Shown here one piece after another: positions 52,416-63,974 of a stretch of DNA of 64,000 nt. Under the pieces are notes generated by a model, which worked only from the letters and a program-made list of their open reading frames with translations, was not told the DNA's origin and did no database searches. The position numbers were made by a program, and so were the translations under genes. Numbering within the stretch: the stretch's first letter is position 1; each line of letters opens with the position of its first letter. Origin of the DNA: an uncultured Caulobacter sp. (GTDB taxonomy: Bacteria; Pseudomonadota; Alphaproteobacteria; Caulobacterales; Caulobacteraceae); NCBI GenBank assembly GCA_913776195.1, contig CAJYMH010000014.1:1-64000 (forward strand). Direction: 5' to 3'.

Positions 52416-53636
52416 CTATACCGGCGTCACGGAGGTCATGAGTAACAAGCCTGTCGGGAAACCGGGGATGGGCGGCGCAACCCAGCGGCGGCTGCGTCCG
52501 TCCCCGTGGGATTGTACCTGTCCCGCGCCGGCGAGGGCTTCCAGCGCGCGCTGAACCGAACGCTGGCTGCGCCCAAGGACAAGGGCCAGCCCTGAACTGG
52601 ACCAGGCCTCGCCGTCGGCCAGCACACCCATAAGATCCGCATGGGCGCCGTCTTGCAGCGACTTCAGAAGCACGACCCGCCGATCGCCTTCCGCCGCAAG
52701 GGCGTATCCCTCAGAGGTGGCGACGACATGGCATAGGTCGGACAGTTCAGCGCGCAGGCGGCCGATCTCCACTCGCAGGCGGGCCCTTTGGCTCTCATCT
52801 ATGTGCCGGGAGCCAAAGGCGTCGGCCAGCAATCTGCCTCGCGTCGCACCCCGGGGCCAGGCCTGGGCGAGGCTGCGCGCCAGGGCGAACAGGACCGGCC
52901 GGGTCGCCAGCTCGACCGATCGGCCGTCGAGTTGAACCGCGCGGCGGAAGGCGTCCACCACCACGGCGCCGCAGGTGAGGATCGACTCGACCTCCTCCAG
53001 CCTGGCGATCTGCTCGCGACCGTCGCGGATCAGCCTTGCAGCGGGAGACTCCAGCGCACGTCTGGTCTTCTGCGCCTCGGCGACAAGAACGGCCGAGCCG
53101 GCGCGGCGGGCGGCCGCTTCAGCGCGCGCGATGGCGTCGTGCGCTGCTCTGGCCTGAAGTCGGCGGATAGCGAGGGCGGCGACGACCAGTTCGTGAGCGG
53201 CTCGATAGGCGTAAGGAAGCGGGGCGGGGTCAAGGCCGTCGAGGATGTCCTTGGCTTCTTTCAGCCGGCCGATCAGCACCAGCCGCCGGGCCTGCAGATG
53301 GCCGGCATGGGCGGCGTTCACCCAATCGCCGCCGTGCTCGAGCACCGTCCGAGCGCCGTCGAGGTCTACGGATGACGCGGACAGGTCGCGTGAGGCGAAA
53401 TCTATCTCCGCCTGGGCTACGATGCAGCGGGCGCGGCAGATCGCTTCAGCCGGCCCAAAGGCGGCCGCCGCGGCCTTCAATAGCGAACGGGCCCGGGCGA
53501 AATCTCCAAGCCGCGCCATGGCGACGCCGCGAAGCGCGAGCGCCGCCGGATCGTCACGCAGGGCCACGCGCTTTAGCGCGCCGAGGACGTCCCCCGCCGC
53601 TATGGCGCGCGCTGCTGCAGTGATCAGTGAATCCAA
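52416..53636 (-). CDS. TPR regulator with an OmpR-type winged helix and a second C-terminal wHTH
   Basis: The 406-residue protein starts with helical TPR-like repeats (about 1-200; ALALRGVAMARLGDFARARSLL is a typical repeat). Residues about 228-315 match an OmpR/SARP-type DNA-binding domain: RSVELATRPVLFALARSL, RARLRVEIGRLRAEL and VATSEGYAL. A second winged helix follows at about 325-385 (HADLMGVLADGEAWSSSGLALVL, RSQRSVQRALEALAGAGQV). A TPR sensor with two DNA-binding folds is unusual. It leads an operon with the propeller and small membrane protein. Confidence 0.75.
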   Translation of the reverse strand: MDSLITAAARAIAAGDVLGALKRVALRDDPAALALRGVAMARLGDFARARSLLKAAAAAFGPAEAICRARCIVAQAEIDFASRDLSASSVDLDGARTVLEHGGDWVNAAHAGHLQARRLVLIGRLKEAKDILDGLDPAPLPYAYRAAHELVVAALAIRRLQARAAHDAIARAEAAARRAGSAVLVAEAQKTRRALESPAARLIRDGREQIARLEEVESILTCGAVVVDAFRRAVQLDGRSVELATRPVLFALARSLAQAWPRGATRGRLLADAFGSRHIDESQRARLRVEIGRLRAELSDLCHVVATSEGYALAAEGDRRVVLLKSLQDGAHADLMGVLADGEAWSSSGLALVLGRSQRSVQRALEALAGAGQVQSHGDGRSRRWVAPPIPGFPTGLLLMTSVTPV

Positions 53637-53807
53637 GGCGACTCCGTGGGGCCATACGACATCCCCGCTGACCTGCCGCAGACCGGCGGCGATGTCGAAC
53701 CCTCATGCTGGTCTTCGGCTGATCCCGCCAGACTTGTTACTCTCTGCGTCATGGAAGGCGCGCCTAGAGTCTGATGGCCGCCGTATGGGCGGTGCGAGGG
53801 AAATACG

Positions 53808-54587
53808 ATGCCGACCCATCCGGTGACGACGAAGGAAAACTGGCTTGAGGCCCGCCTGCGGTTGCTCGAAGCGGAGAAGGACCTCACCCGCCGCAGCGAC
53901 GCGATGGCGCGCATGCGTCAAGCGCTGCCCTGGACGGTGGTGGATAAGGACTATCGCTTCGATGCTGAGGCGGGTGAGGTTGGATTGAGGGACCTGTTTG
54001 GCGGCCGCTCCCAGCTGATCGTCTACCACTTCATGTTCGGCCCCGACTATAAGGCCGGCTGTCCGTCGTGTTCGGCCATCGCCGATAGCTTCGAGGGCGT
54101 GGTCGCGCACCTGGAAAACCATGATGTGGCCTTCGTGGCGGTGTCGCGCGCGCCGCTGGAGCGTCTCCTGGACTACCGCCGTCGCATGGGTTGGACCTTC
54201 GAATGGGTGTCTTCGGCGCCCGGCGACTTCAACTTCGACTACGCGGTCTCTTTCACCGAGGCGCAGCAGGCGAAGGGCGTCGTAGCCAACTATCGGCAGG
54301 AGCCGCCCATGGACCAGGCGGCGACCGCCATGCCCACCCAGGCGATCCTTGAAGGGCCCGCCAAGGGCGCGGCCATGAGCGGCGTGGACCTTGCCGCCTA
54401 CGCGCGCGAGCGGCCGGGCATGAGTAGTTTCGTCATGCAGGGCGGCGTGGTGCATCACGCCTATTCGACCTATTCGCGAGGCGTGGACGCTCTGTGGAAC
54501 GCCTATGCTTGGCTCGACCGAGCGCCCAAGGGGCGCAATGAGCAGGGATACTGGTGGCGCCGTCATGACGAGTACGCCGGCGCGTGA
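53808..54587 (+). CDS. DUF899 thioredoxin-fold protein
   Basis: A 259-residue protein of the DUF899 family. The N-terminal helix is HPVTTKENWLEARLRLLEAEKDL. A thioredoxin-like core follows with YHFMFGPDYKAGCPSCSAIAD, the CPSC pair placed where peroxiredoxins have the active Cys. GWTFEWVSSAPGDFNFDY and WWRRHDEY at the end are further family blocks. The biochemical role is unknown; a thiol redox function is plausible. Divergent from the TPR-regulator operon across 171 bp in which I see no other gene, and convergent with the DUF885 gene. Confidence 0.9.
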   Translation: MPTHPVTTKENWLEARLRLLEAEKDLTRRSDAMARMRQALPWTVVDKDYRFDAEAGEVGLRDLFGGRSQLIVYHFMFGPDYKAGCPSCSAIADSFEGVVAHLENHDVAFVAVSRAPLERLLDYRRRMGWTFEWVSSAPGDFNFDYAVSFTEAQQAKGVVANYRQEPPMDQAATAMPTQAILEGPAKGAAMSGVDLAAYARERPGMSSFVMQGGVVHHAYSTYSRGVDALWNAYAWLDRAPKGRNEQGYWWRRHDEYAGA

Positions 54588-54591
54588 TCGG

Positions 54592-56340
<1,749 letters not shown>

Positions 56341-56461
56341 GGCTTCATCCGCACTCGCCGTTATCGGCGCGATTGGGCGAGGATTCCGCCTGTGGCGAAA
56401 GGGGCGGCAAAGTTTGGCGCGCCGATTGGACCTTGGCCTTCGGCGGTGTATGCAGCGGCCC

Positions 56462-57046
56462 ATGACCAACGAAGACGTTCTCGCCGAATTCCGTGGCGCC
56501 GGCGCTTTGCGCGAAGGCCATTTCGTGTTGTCGAGCGGGCTGCACAGCCCGGTGTTCCTGCAAAAGAATCTGGTGTTCATGGACACCCAGCGTTGCGAGC
56601 GCCTGTGCAAGGCCCTGGCCGCCAAGATCACCGCTCAGGTGGGCAAGGTGGATGTGGCGATCTCGCCGGCGGTCGGCGGCATTATCCCCGGCTATGAGAC
56701 GGCCCGTCACCTGGGCGTCCGGTCCCTGTACGTCGAGCGCGCCGACGGCGAGTTCAAGCTGCGTCGGGGCTTCACCGTCGAGCCCGGCGAAAAGGTCGTG
56801 ATGGTCGAAGATATCGTCACCACTGGCCTGTCGTCGCGCGAATGCATCGCCGCCATCAAAGCGGCGGGCGGAGAAGTGGTGGCGGCCGCCTGCATCGTCG
56901 ACCGCTCGGGCGGACGCGCCGAGGTAGGCGTGCCGCTGATCGCGTTGGCGACCTTGGACGTGCCGGCCTATCCCGCCGACGCCCTGCCGCCGGAGCTGGC
57001 GGCCATTCCGGTTCAGGATCCGGGCAGCCGGAGGCTGAAGGCGTGA
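56462..57046 (+). CDS. pyrE: Orotate phosphoribosyltransferase
   Basis: A 194-residue enzyme making OMP from orotate and [21 protein letters not shown] is typical of the group seen in alphaproteobacteria and archaea, and the PRPP loop is [12 protein letters not shown]. Start at [10 protein letters not shown], not the longer frame. The stop overlaps the GTG of pdxJ (GTGA). It begins the coupled core block through recO. Confidence 0.95.
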   Translation: MTNEDVLAEFRGAGALREGHFVLSSGLHSPVFLQKNLVFMDTQRCERLCKALAAKITAQVGKVDVAISPAVGGIIPGYETARHLGVRSLYVERADGEFKLRRGFTVEPGEKVVMVEDIVTTGLSSRECIAAIKAAGGEVVAAACIVDRSGGRAEVGVPLIALATLDVPAYPADALPPELAAIPVQDPGSRRLKA

Positions 57047-57789
57047 CCCTGCGGCTCGGGGTCAATATCGACCACGTGGCGACCATACGGAACGCCCGCG
57101 GCGAGACCTATCCCGAACCCACCCGCGCGGCGGAACTGGCCCTGGCGGCCGGCGCCGACGGGATCACAGCGCACCTGCGCGAGGACCGCCGCCACATCTC
57201 CGACCGCGACATCGAAGAGCTGTCGGACCTGTGCCGCCGGCGCGGCAAGCCGCTGAACCTTGAGATCGCGGTCACCGACGAGATGCTGGGCATCGCCTTG
57301 AAGCATCATCCCCACGCCGCCTGCCTAGTGCCTGAGCGGCGCGAGGAGGTGACTACAGAGGGCGGCCTTGATGTGGTGAAGGGCCATGGCGCCATCGGCC
57401 CGACCGTCGCCGCCCTGCGCGACGCCGGCAGCCGCGTCAGCCTGTTCATCGAGGCGGACCCTGCCCAGATCGAGATGTCTCACAAGCTGGGCGCTCAGGT
57501 GGTCGAGCTGCACACCGGCGCCTTTTGCGACGCTATGCGGGCGGGGGAGGAGCAACGCTCCGCCGTCATCTTGCAGCGGCTCAAGGACGGCGCGGCCTTG
57601 GCCCAAAGCCTGGGCCTGGAGGTCCACGCCGGCCACGGGATCGACTACGCCACCGTCAAACCCGTCGCTGCGATCGCGCAGGTGATGGAGCTGAACATCG
57701 GCCACTTCCTGATCGGCGAGGCGATTTTTGTCGGCCTGGCCGAAGCCATGCGCCGAATGCGGACGCTCATGAACGAGGCGCGCCCTTGA
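57043..57789 (+). CDS. pdxJ: Pyridoxine 5'-phosphate synthase
   Basis: The 248-residue TIM-barrel enzyme forms pyridoxine phosphate from 1-deoxyxylulose-5-phosphate and aminoacetone phosphate. [40 protein letters not shown] and [12 protein letters not shown] are diagnostic. GTG start is coupled to pyrE (GTGA), and its stop is coupled to acpS by TTGA. Confidence 0.96.
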   Translation: MTLRLGVNIDHVATIRNARGETYPEPTRAAELALAAGADGITAHLREDRRHISDRDIEELSDLCRRRGKPLNLEIAVTDEMLGIALKHHPHAACLVPERREEVTTEGGLDVVKGHGAIGPTVAALRDAGSRVSLFIEADPAQIEMSHKLGAQVVELHTGAFCDAMRAGEEQRSAVILQRLKDGAALAQSLGLEVHAGHGIDYATVKPVAAIAQVMELNIGHFLIGEAIFVGLAEAMRRMRTLMNEARP

Positions 57790-58199
57790 TCATCGGCGTC
57801 GGTTCGGACCTTTGCGACATCCGCCGGATCCAAAAATCCCTGGACCGGTTCGATCAGCGCTTCACCCACCGCATCTTCACCGAAGTCGAGCGGACCCGAT
57901 CTGAGCGCAAGCCCGACCGCGCCTCCAGCTACGCCAAGCGCTTCGCCGCCAAGGAGGCCTGCGCCAAGGCGCTTGGCACGGGCGTGCCGCGCCGCGGCGT
58001 ACATTGGGCCGATATGGGCGTGGTCAATCTGCGCTCGGGCCAGCCGACCATGGCTTTGACCAAGGGCGCGGCGGCGCGGCTGGCGGAGCTTACGCCTGAG
58101 GGCATGGTTGCGGTCATCCACCTGTCGCTGACCGATGATCACCCTTACGCTCAGGCCTTCGTGATCATCGAGGCTTTGCCGGCGACGCAGGCCAGCTGA
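57786..58199 (+). CDS. acpS: Holo-[acyl-carrier-protein] synthase
   Basis: A 137-residue phosphopantetheinyl transferase. [14 protein letters not shown] holds the metal Asp, and [18 protein letters not shown] holds the Glu and Lys of the active site. The TTG start overlaps the pdxJ stop (TTGA) and gives the normal N-terminus; the frame upstream is within pdxJ. It activates ACP for fatty-acid synthesis. Confidence 0.95.
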   Translation: MIIGVGSDLCDIRRIQKSLDRFDQRFTHRIFTEVERTRSERKPDRASSYAKRFAAKEACAKALGTGVPRRGVHWADMGVVNLRSGQPTMALTKGAAARLAELTPEGMVAVIHLSLTDDHPYAQAFVIIEALPATQAS

Positions 58200-58304
58200 G
58201 CCTCATCTAACGCCGAAGTAACGGGCGGGACGCTTGCCGGACCCGTATGCAGCGTCTAGCTAGGCGCAATCATCGCGCGTGCGCGTACAAAGGACCTTTC
58301 CGGC

Positions 58305-59069
58305 ATGACCGAAGCCGCCGAGCAGAAACCCAGCGCCGCCAGCGAGTTCGTGGAGATCGTCAAGACGGTCGTCTACGCCCTGCTGATCGCCCTTGTCCTG
58401 CGGGTCCTGCTGTTCCAGCCGTTCACCATCCCCTCGGCCTCCATGGAGCCGACGGTCCTGGAAGGCGACTACATCATCGTCTCCAAGTTCTCGTACGGCT
58501 ATAGCCGCCACTCGATCCCGTTCAGCCCGCCGCTGTTCGAAGGCCGGATTTTCGCCAGCACCCCCAAGCGCGGCGACGTCATCGTCTTCAAGCTGCCCCG
58601 CGACGACCGCACCGACTACATCAAGCGCCTGATCGGCCTGCCCGGCGACCGCATCCAGGTGCGCGGCGGCGTGGTGTTCATCAACGGCAAGGAGCTTCCG
58701 CGCGAGATGCTGCCGCCGGTCGAGGTCGACACCGGCTATGGCTTCAGCCGCGCCGTTCAGCAGTTCATCGAAACCAACCCCGAAGGCCGCAAGTACACGA
58801 CCTACGACTTTGGCCCTGACGGCGAGCTGGACGACACCGGCGTCTACGTGGTGCCCGAGGGCCACTACTTCTTCATGGGCGACAACCGCGACAACTCCAT
58901 CGACAGCCGCGTTCCCATGGAAGTGGGCGTGGGCATGGTTCCGGCCGAGAACCTGGTCGGTAAGGCGCAGCTCATCTTGCTGTCCTGGAACAAGGGCACC
59001 GCCCTGTTCAAGCCGTGGACCTGGGTGCTCGACGCCCGTCCGAGCCGGTTCGCCAAAGTCATTCGATGA
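58305..59069 (+). CDS. lepB: Signal peptidase I
   Basis: The 254-residue membrane protease has one TM segment (about 19-37), the nucleophile Ser46 in IPSASMEPT and the general base Lys in [26 protein letters not shown] is the box E block. It cleaves signal peptides in the periplasm. A 105-bp gap upstream separates it from acpS, the only larger gap in the core block, so it may have its own promoter. It overlaps rnc by ATGA. Confidence 0.96.
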   Translation: MTEAAEQKPSAASEFVEIVKTVVYALLIALVLRVLLFQPFTIPSASMEPTVLEGDYIIVSKFSYGYSRHSIPFSPPLFEGRIFASTPKRGDVIVFKLPRDDRTDYIKRLIGLPGDRIQVRGGVVFINGKELPREMLPPVEVDTGYGFSRAVQQFIETNPEGRKYTTYDFGPDGELDDTGVYVVPEGHYFFMGDNRDNSIDSRVPMEVGVGMVPAENLVGKAQLILLSWNKGTALFKPWTWVLDARPSRFAKVIR

Positions 59070-59758
59070 ATGCGCGTGTCGAAGCTGTAGAGCGGCTGGA
59101 AACGCGGATCGGCTACGTCTTCAAGGATCGCGCCCTGCTTGAGCGCGCCCTGACCCACGCCAGCGTCGGCGATGGGGCCAAGAAGACCGAGGACAATGAG
59201 GTCTTGGAGTTCGTGGGCGACCGCGTCCTAGGCCTCGTCGTCGCTGAGGCCCTGGCCGAACGCCACCCAAAGGCCAAGGAGGGCGACCTGGCCCCCTTGC
59301 TGAATGGACTGGTCAGCCGCGAGACCTGCGCCCGGATCGGACGCCAGATCGACCTGGGTCCGGCCCTACGGATGTCGGCTTCGGCCACCAAGATCGGCGT
59401 GCGCGACCGTGGCTCGGTCCTGGCAGGCGCCTGTGAGGCGCTGATCGCGGCGATCTACAAAGACGGCGGCCTGCCGGCGGCGCAAGACGTGATCTTGCGC
59501 CTGTGGGCCGAAGCCTTCGAGACGGGGCCGCAAAGCCGCCGCGATTCCAAGACCCAACTGCAAGAATGGGCGCAAGGGGGCGGACGGCCGCTGCCCGCCT
59601 ATGAGGTGGTGGGTCGCACAGGACCCGATCATGCGCCCACGTTCACCGTGCAGGTGAGCGTTCAGGGCGTCGAACCCGTGACCGCCGAAGGGCGTTCGCG
59701 ACAAGAAGCAGAAAAGGCGGCCGCGCGAGCCATGCTCGACCGTGAGGGCCAAAAATGA
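59066..59758 (+). CDS. rnc: Ribonuclease III
   Basis: A 230-residue double-strand-specific RNase. The catalytic domain has [10 protein letters not shown], the signature [18 protein letters not shown] and a later [15 protein letters not shown]. The C-terminal dsRNA-binding domain starts with [11 protein letters not shown]. It processes rRNA precursors and mRNAs. ATGA coupling on both sides (lepB and era). Confidence 0.96.
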   Translation: MNARVEAVERLETRIGYVFKDRALLERALTHASVGDGAKKTEDNEVLEFVGDRVLGLVVAEALAERHPKAKEGDLAPLLNGLVSRETCARIGRQIDLGPALRMSASATKIGVRDRGSVLAGACEALIAAIYKDGGLPAAQDVILRLWAEAFETGPQSRRDSKTQLQEWAQGGGRPLPAYEVVGRTGPDHAPTFTVQVSVQGVEPVTAEGRSRQEAEKAAARAMLDREGQK

Positions 59759-60702
59759 GCGAACAACAAAACACCCGGGCCGGTTTTGCGGCCATCATCG
59801 GCGCTCCGAACGCCGGCAAATCCACCCTCGTCAATCGACTGGTGGGGGCCAAGGTCTCCATCGTCACCCAAAAGGTGCAGACCACGCGCTTTCCTGTCCG
59901 GGGCGTCGCCCTGGAGGGGCCGGTCCAGATTGTTCTGGTCGACACCCCCGGCATCTTCCAGCCGCGCCGCCGGCTTGACCGCGCCATGGTCCGCTCCGCC
60001 TGGAGCGGGGCCGAAGGCGCCGAGACGGTAGTCCATCTGGTGGACGTGCAGGCGGAGCTGGCCGTGCGCGAAGGCGGGGCCAAGGCCGGCGACCATCGCT
60101 CGGTCGAGGATGTTCAGACCATCATCAAGGGACTGAAAGACGCCGGCCGTCAGGTGATCTTGGCCCTGAACAAGATCGACGGGATCAAGCGCGACACCTT
60201 GCTTGCGGTGACCAAGGACCTCTTCGATACCGGCGTTTATTCGGAGGTCTTCATGATCTCCGCCACCAAGGGCGAGGGGGTCGATGACCTCAAGAAGCGC
60301 CTGGCCGAGCTGATGCCCGAAGGTCCGTGGCTCTATCCAGAAGAACAGACCGCCGACCTGCCGGTGCGTCTGCTGGCCGCCGAGATCACCCGCGAGAAGG
60401 TCTATCTGCGCGTCCACGAAGAGCTGCCCTACGCCGCCAGCGTAGAGACGACCGCCTTCGACGAGCGGCAGGACGGGTCCGTCCGCATCGAGCAGACCAT
60501 CCTGGTCGAGCGTGACGGCCAGCGCGCCATCATCATCGGCAAGGGCGGCCAGACCCTCAAATGGATCGGCGAAGCCTCAAGGACCGAGCTGACCGACATC
60601 CTCGACCGCAAGGTCCACCTGTTCTTGCACGTGAAGGTGAAGGAGAACTGGGCCGAGGAGCGGGGCACCTATTCGGACCTGGGCCTGGACTTCGACGTCT
60701 GA
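59755..60702 (+). CDS. era: GTPase Era
   Basis: The 315-residue essential GTPase acts in 30S subunit assembly. G1 is [10 protein letters not shown]2 region [10 protein letters not shown]3 DTPG, G4 NKID and G5 SATKGEG. The C-terminal KH domain has [21 protein letters not shown], which binds the 16S rRNA 3' end. Coupled to rnc by ATGA and followed after four bases by recO. Confidence 0.96.
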   Translation: MSEQQNTRAGFAAIIGAPNAGKSTLVNRLVGAKVSIVTQKVQTTRFPVRGVALEGPVQIVLVDTPGIFQPRRRLDRAMVRSAWSGAEGAETVVHLVDVQAELAVREGGAKAGDHRSVEDVQTIIKGLKDAGRQVILALNKIDGIKRDTLLAVTKDLFDTGVYSEVFMISATKGEGVDDLKKRLAELMPEGPWLYPEEQTADLPVRLLAAEITREKVYLRVHEELPYAASVETTAFDERQDGSVRIEQTILVERDGQRAIIIGKGGQTLKWIGEASRTELTDILDRKVHLFLHVKVKENWAEERGTYSDLGLDFDV

Positions 60703-60706
60703 TCCG

Positions 60707-61438
60707 ATGGAGTGGGAGGACGACGCCTTTGTGCTGTCCGCCCGCGCCCATGGCGAGAGCGGCGCCATCGTCGAGCTTTTGACCGCCGAGCAGGGCAAGT
60801 TCGCCGCCCACGTGGCGGGCGGAACGTCCCGACGGATGAAGCCGATCTTGCAGGCGGGAAGCCGTGTGGTCGCCCGCTATCGCGCCCGCGTCTCCGACCA
60901 GCTGGGCTCGGCCCAGGTGGAGCCGGTGGGCGAGGGGGTGGGGGCGCTGTTCGACGATCCCCTGGCCTTAGCCGGTCTGGCCTCCGCCGCCGCTGTGGCG
61001 GCCGCGGCCTTGCCGGAGCGCGAGCCGCATCCTGGCGCCTTCATGGCGTTTGAGGCCCTGGTCTCGGCCCTATCGTGGCCGGAGATCTGGCCGGCGGTCT
61101 ATGTGCGGTTCGAGGCGGGCTTGCTGGCGGAGCTGGGCTTTGGCCTGGACCTGTCCAAGTGCGCGGCGACGGGCGCGCTGGATGACCTGATCTATGTCAG
61201 TCCGCGCACCGGCCGGGCGGTGAGCCGTGAGGCGGGCGAACCCTACAAGGACAAGCTCTTGCCCCTGCCGATGTTCATGCTGACGGCGCAAGGCGGGCTG
61301 GGGCCCGGCGATGTGAAGGCTGGCCTCGACATCACCGGACACTTCCTGGAGCAGTTCGTGTTTGGCCCGCTCAACCGGCCGTTGCCGCCGGCGCGGGTGT
61401 GGCTGACCGACAAGCTGGCCGACAACGACCGACTTTAG
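60707..61438 (+). CDS. recO: DNA repair protein RecO
   Basis: A 243-residue mediator of RecA loading in the RecFOR pathway. The N-terminal OB fold is DAFVLSARAHGESGAIVELLTAEQGKFAAHV (read in two parts), and the C-terminal helical region has LAELGFGLDLSKCAATG, typical of alphaproteobacterial RecO, which often lacks the full zinc finger. Last gene of the core block. Confidence 0.93.
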   Translation: MEWEDDAFVLSARAHGESGAIVELLTAEQGKFAAHVAGGTSRRMKPILQAGSRVVARYRARVSDQLGSAQVEPVGEGVGALFDDPLALAGLASAAAVAAAALPEREPHPGAFMAFEALVSALSWPEIWPAVYVRFEAGLLAELGFGLDLSKCAATGALDDLIYVSPRTGRAVSREAGEPYKDKLLPLPMFMLTAQGGLGPGDVKAGLDITGHFLEQFVFGPLNRPLPPARVWLTDKLADNDRL

Positions 61439-61534
61439 GCGTCGGCGGCGTCCGTTCCCATCGAACCTTGTTCCATGTTGCGCAGAGCCTGACTTGCCCT
61501 GCAGCATGCCCGTCTGTGATTTGGGGGGCAGGGC

Positions 61535-63235
61535 ATGTTGAAGCGTTGGTTGGCCGCAGGCGTGGCTTTGGTGTTGTCGGGCGGGGTCGCGGCCGCCCAG
61601 GAGCAAGGGGCCAAACCCGCCGCCCATGCGCCCAAGGCCATGGCCTCGTCTGGCCACCCGCTGGTGACCCAGGCGATGCTGGAGGTCCTGAAGAAGGGCG
61701 GCAACGCCATGGATGCGGCCCTGACCGGGGCGATCATGCAAAGCGTTGTCGAGCCGCAGATGGTCACCTTGGCCGGCGCCTTGTCGGCCCTCTACTACGA
61801 CGCCAAGACCGGTCAGTACCATTATCTCGACGCCGAGCTTGACCACACCGCCAAGGGCGCCCCGACCGTCGCCGGCTGGGCGCAGGTGACCGGCGGCGGC
61901 CCGCCGGTGGAGGTCACCTCGGGAAGTCTGGTGGCTGTGCCTGGCGAGGTGGCCGGTCTGAAGGCCGCCGCCGACCGGTTCGGAACCCTCAAATGGAGCC
62001 AGTACTGGGAACCCTCCATCCGCCTCGCGGAGACCGGCTTTCCCATGTACTCGTTCCTTTACGGTGAGATGGCCGACGCAGCGCTGAGCCGGCTGTCGGC
62101 CTATCCGTCCGGACGAGAGGAGTTCTTGCCCAAGGGCTACGTTCCGCCGGTGGGAACGACTGTGACCCGCCCGCGTCTGGCCGCCACCATGCGACGCCTG
62201 GCGGCCGAGGGGCCGGACTACTTCTACAAGGGTGAGTTTGGCCGCAAGTTCGTCTCAGAGGTCCAAAAGACCGGCGGCTCGCTGACCTTGGAGGACATGG
62301 CCGGCTACAAGGTGCGCTGGGAGCAGCCCCTGAGGTCGAGCTTCAAAGGCCACGAGATCATCTCTTCGCCCCCGCCGGGGACGGCCGGCTCGCTGATCGC
62401 CATGGTGCTCAACATCGCCGAGCCCTGGGACTTTAAGGCGATGGGCCATTACACCCAGTCGGCCGAGACCCTCTATCGTCTGCGCCAGGCCTTCGCCTTC
62501 GCCGAGGACCTGACCGACGGCTATATCCAGGACCCGGCGTCCTTCAACGTGCCCAGCGATATCCTGCTGTCCAAGAGCTTTGCGGCCCAACTGACCGGTC
62601 TGATCGACGGCGCCATGCCCAAGGCGAAGATCACCGGCAAGACGGCGCAGGCCGGCGGCTTCAGCCTGGCCGGCGGGTTTGATCACAGCGACCCGCACGC
62701 CTCGGACACCGACCACATCGTCGTGGCCGACAAGGACGGCAACGTCGTCTCCCTCACCCACAGCGTCAAAGGCACGACCTTCGCCACCGGGCTTGTGGTC
62801 GACGGGGTGGTGGTCAACAGCGGCAACTACTTTCCGGGCAAGAACCTGGGCGAAGGGCGTCGCGTGGTCGGCGGCTTTCCGCCCACCATGGTCGCCAAGG
62901 GCGGCGCGCCGACCCTGGCGCTGGGCTCGCCCGGCCTGACCTCGCGGGCGGTGGCGCTGACCCTCATCAACCACATCGGTTACGGCATGCCGCTGGAGCA
63001 GGCGGTGGATGCCCCGCGCTTCCAAGGCGCGCAGGCCTCGCGCCCGCTGACCATCGAGGGGCGGCTGTCGGACCAGGCCCGGGCCGACATGAAGGCCCAC
63101 TACGGGGTCTCGGTGAAGGTGACCACGCCCTATAACTGGCACTTCGGCTCGATCCACGCGGTGGGCCGCCAGGCCGATGGTTCGTGGATCGGCATCGCCG
63201 ATCCGCGTCGGGGCGGGCTGGCGGCCGGCTACTGA
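61535..63235 (+). CDS. Gamma-glutamyltransferase family protein with altered lid and oxyanion loop
   Basis: The 566-residue exported protein has a signal peptide (VALVLSGGVAAAQE), then the Ntn-hydrolase large subunit (LVTQAMLEVLKKGGNAMDAA). The autocleavage Thr is at about residue 392 in SDTDHIVVADKDG, where classical GGT has TTH. The SPGG oxyanion loop of E. coli GGT is SPGLTS here, and the stretch after NSGNYF is short, so the lid loop seems to be missing. It may therefore be an acylase-like or hydrolytic member rather than a true transpeptidase. A GGGGGG-containing leader precedes the ATG. Starts 96 bp after recO. Confidence 0.85.
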   Translation: MLKRWLAAGVALVLSGGVAAAQEQGAKPAAHAPKAMASSGHPLVTQAMLEVLKKGGNAMDAALTGAIMQSVVEPQMVTLAGALSALYYDAKTGQYHYLDAELDHTAKGAPTVAGWAQVTGGGPPVEVTSGSLVAVPGEVAGLKAAADRFGTLKWSQYWEPSIRLAETGFPMYSFLYGEMADAALSRLSAYPSGREEFLPKGYVPPVGTTVTRPRLAATMRRLAAEGPDYFYKGEFGRKFVSEVQKTGGSLTLEDMAGYKVRWEQPLRSSFKGHEIISSPPPGTAGSLIAMVLNIAEPWDFKAMGHYTQSAETLYRLRQAFAFAEDLTDGYIQDPASFNVPSDILLSKSFAAQLTGLIDGAMPKAKITGKTAQAGGFSLAGGFDHSDPHASDTDHIVVADKDGNVVSLTHSVKGTTFATGLVVDGVVVNSGNYFPGKNLGEGRRVVGGFPPTMVAKGGAPTLALGSPGLTSRAVALTLINHIGYGMPLEQAVDAPRFQGAQASRPLTIEGRLSDQARADMKAHYGVSVKVTTPYNWHFGSIHAVGRQADGSWIGIADPRRGGLAAGY

Positions 63236-63252
63236 CCGCCCGGCTCCTAACA

Positions 63253-63771
63253 ATGAGACCGTACGGATCGGCGCTGCTGCTGGCCGGCGCCTATCTTTGC
63301 GGGACGGCGGTCATCTCCGCGGACCTTCAGTGGGGCGCGTTCAACCTGCTGCATCTGACCGGGGCCGCGGCGCTGGCCGCCGCCCTTTTTCGAGGCTGGC
63401 GGGGCGTTGATGCGCGCGCCCTGGCCGCGGGCGCCGTTATCGTCGCCGCTTTGACGATGGTCGACGGGGTCCTCGTCGCCCTGGACGCCTTTTTCCAGGC
63501 GGGGCTTTGGCGGCTGGTCGGCGGGCTGATCGCGCTCGTCCTTTCGATGGCGGGCGAGGAGGGGCGTCTGAGGGGGCGATGGCTGCTGGCCCTGTCGGCG
63601 CTCGCGCTGGTCGGCGGGCTATTTGCGCCTCTGCTCTTTCTAAAATCGGTGGGCGAGGTGTGGCTGACGCCCCGCGCGATCTTAATCAACGCCCTTGGCC
63701 TTTACTTGGGCCTGACCCTGGCGGCGGCCGCGGTGGGGACAGGTTTGCGAACCGCGCTATCTCGGCTATGA
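63253..63771 (+). CDS. Integral membrane protein of unknown function
   Basis: The 172-residue product has about five or six hydrophobic helices connected by short Arg-rich loops, so it is an inner-membrane protein. I do not recognise a family. It starts 17 bp after the gamma-glutamyltransferase-like gene and overlaps a tiny downstream ORF by ATGA, so the three probably form one transcript ending at the terminator at 63919. Confidence 0.65.
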   Translation: MRPYGSALLLAGAYLCGTAVISADLQWGAFNLLHLTGAAALAAALFRGWRGVDARALAAGAVIVAALTMVDGVLVALDAFFQAGLWRLVGGLIALVLSMAGEEGRLRGRWLLALSALALVGGLFAPLLFLKSVGEVWLTPRAILINALGLYLGLTLAAAAVGTGLRTALSRL

Positions 63772-63884
63772 CCAAGCTCATGCTTCGCACCGGCAAACAA
63801 CAGGCCCTAGAGCAGCAACGTCGCCAGATCGGCGGCGCGGCGGCGCATGGGCGTGGGCGAGACAGGACGAAGGGCGGCCGCTAG
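63768..63884 (+). CDS. Possible 38-residue basic microprotein
   Basis: An ATG overlapping the membrane-protein stop (ATGA) opens a 38-residue, Gln/Arg/Gly-rich basic frame (MTKLMLRTGKQQALEQQ...) that ends 35 bp before a strong terminator. The coupling and terminator placement support translation, but a frame this short could be chance. No family recognised. Confidence 0.4.
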   Translation: MTKLMLRTGKQQALEQQRRQIGGAAAHGRGRDRTKGGR

Positions 63885-63918
63885 AGCCGCTGGCTCCAAG
63901 ACTCCACGAGATCCGAAA

Positions 63919-63955
63919 AGCCCCGCGACCCCGTCGCGGGGCTTTTTGCTTTTTG
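63919..63955 (+). terminator. Strong Rho-independent terminator
   Basis: An 11-bp perfect stem (AGCCCCGCGAC / GTCGCGGGGCT, 3-nt loop) is followed by TTTTTGCTTTTT. It closes the ggt-like / membrane protein / microprotein transcript. A run of A upstream could also let it work weakly in the other direction. Confidence 0.95.
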
Positions 63956-63974
63956 ACGTAAAGGATTGAAATCA

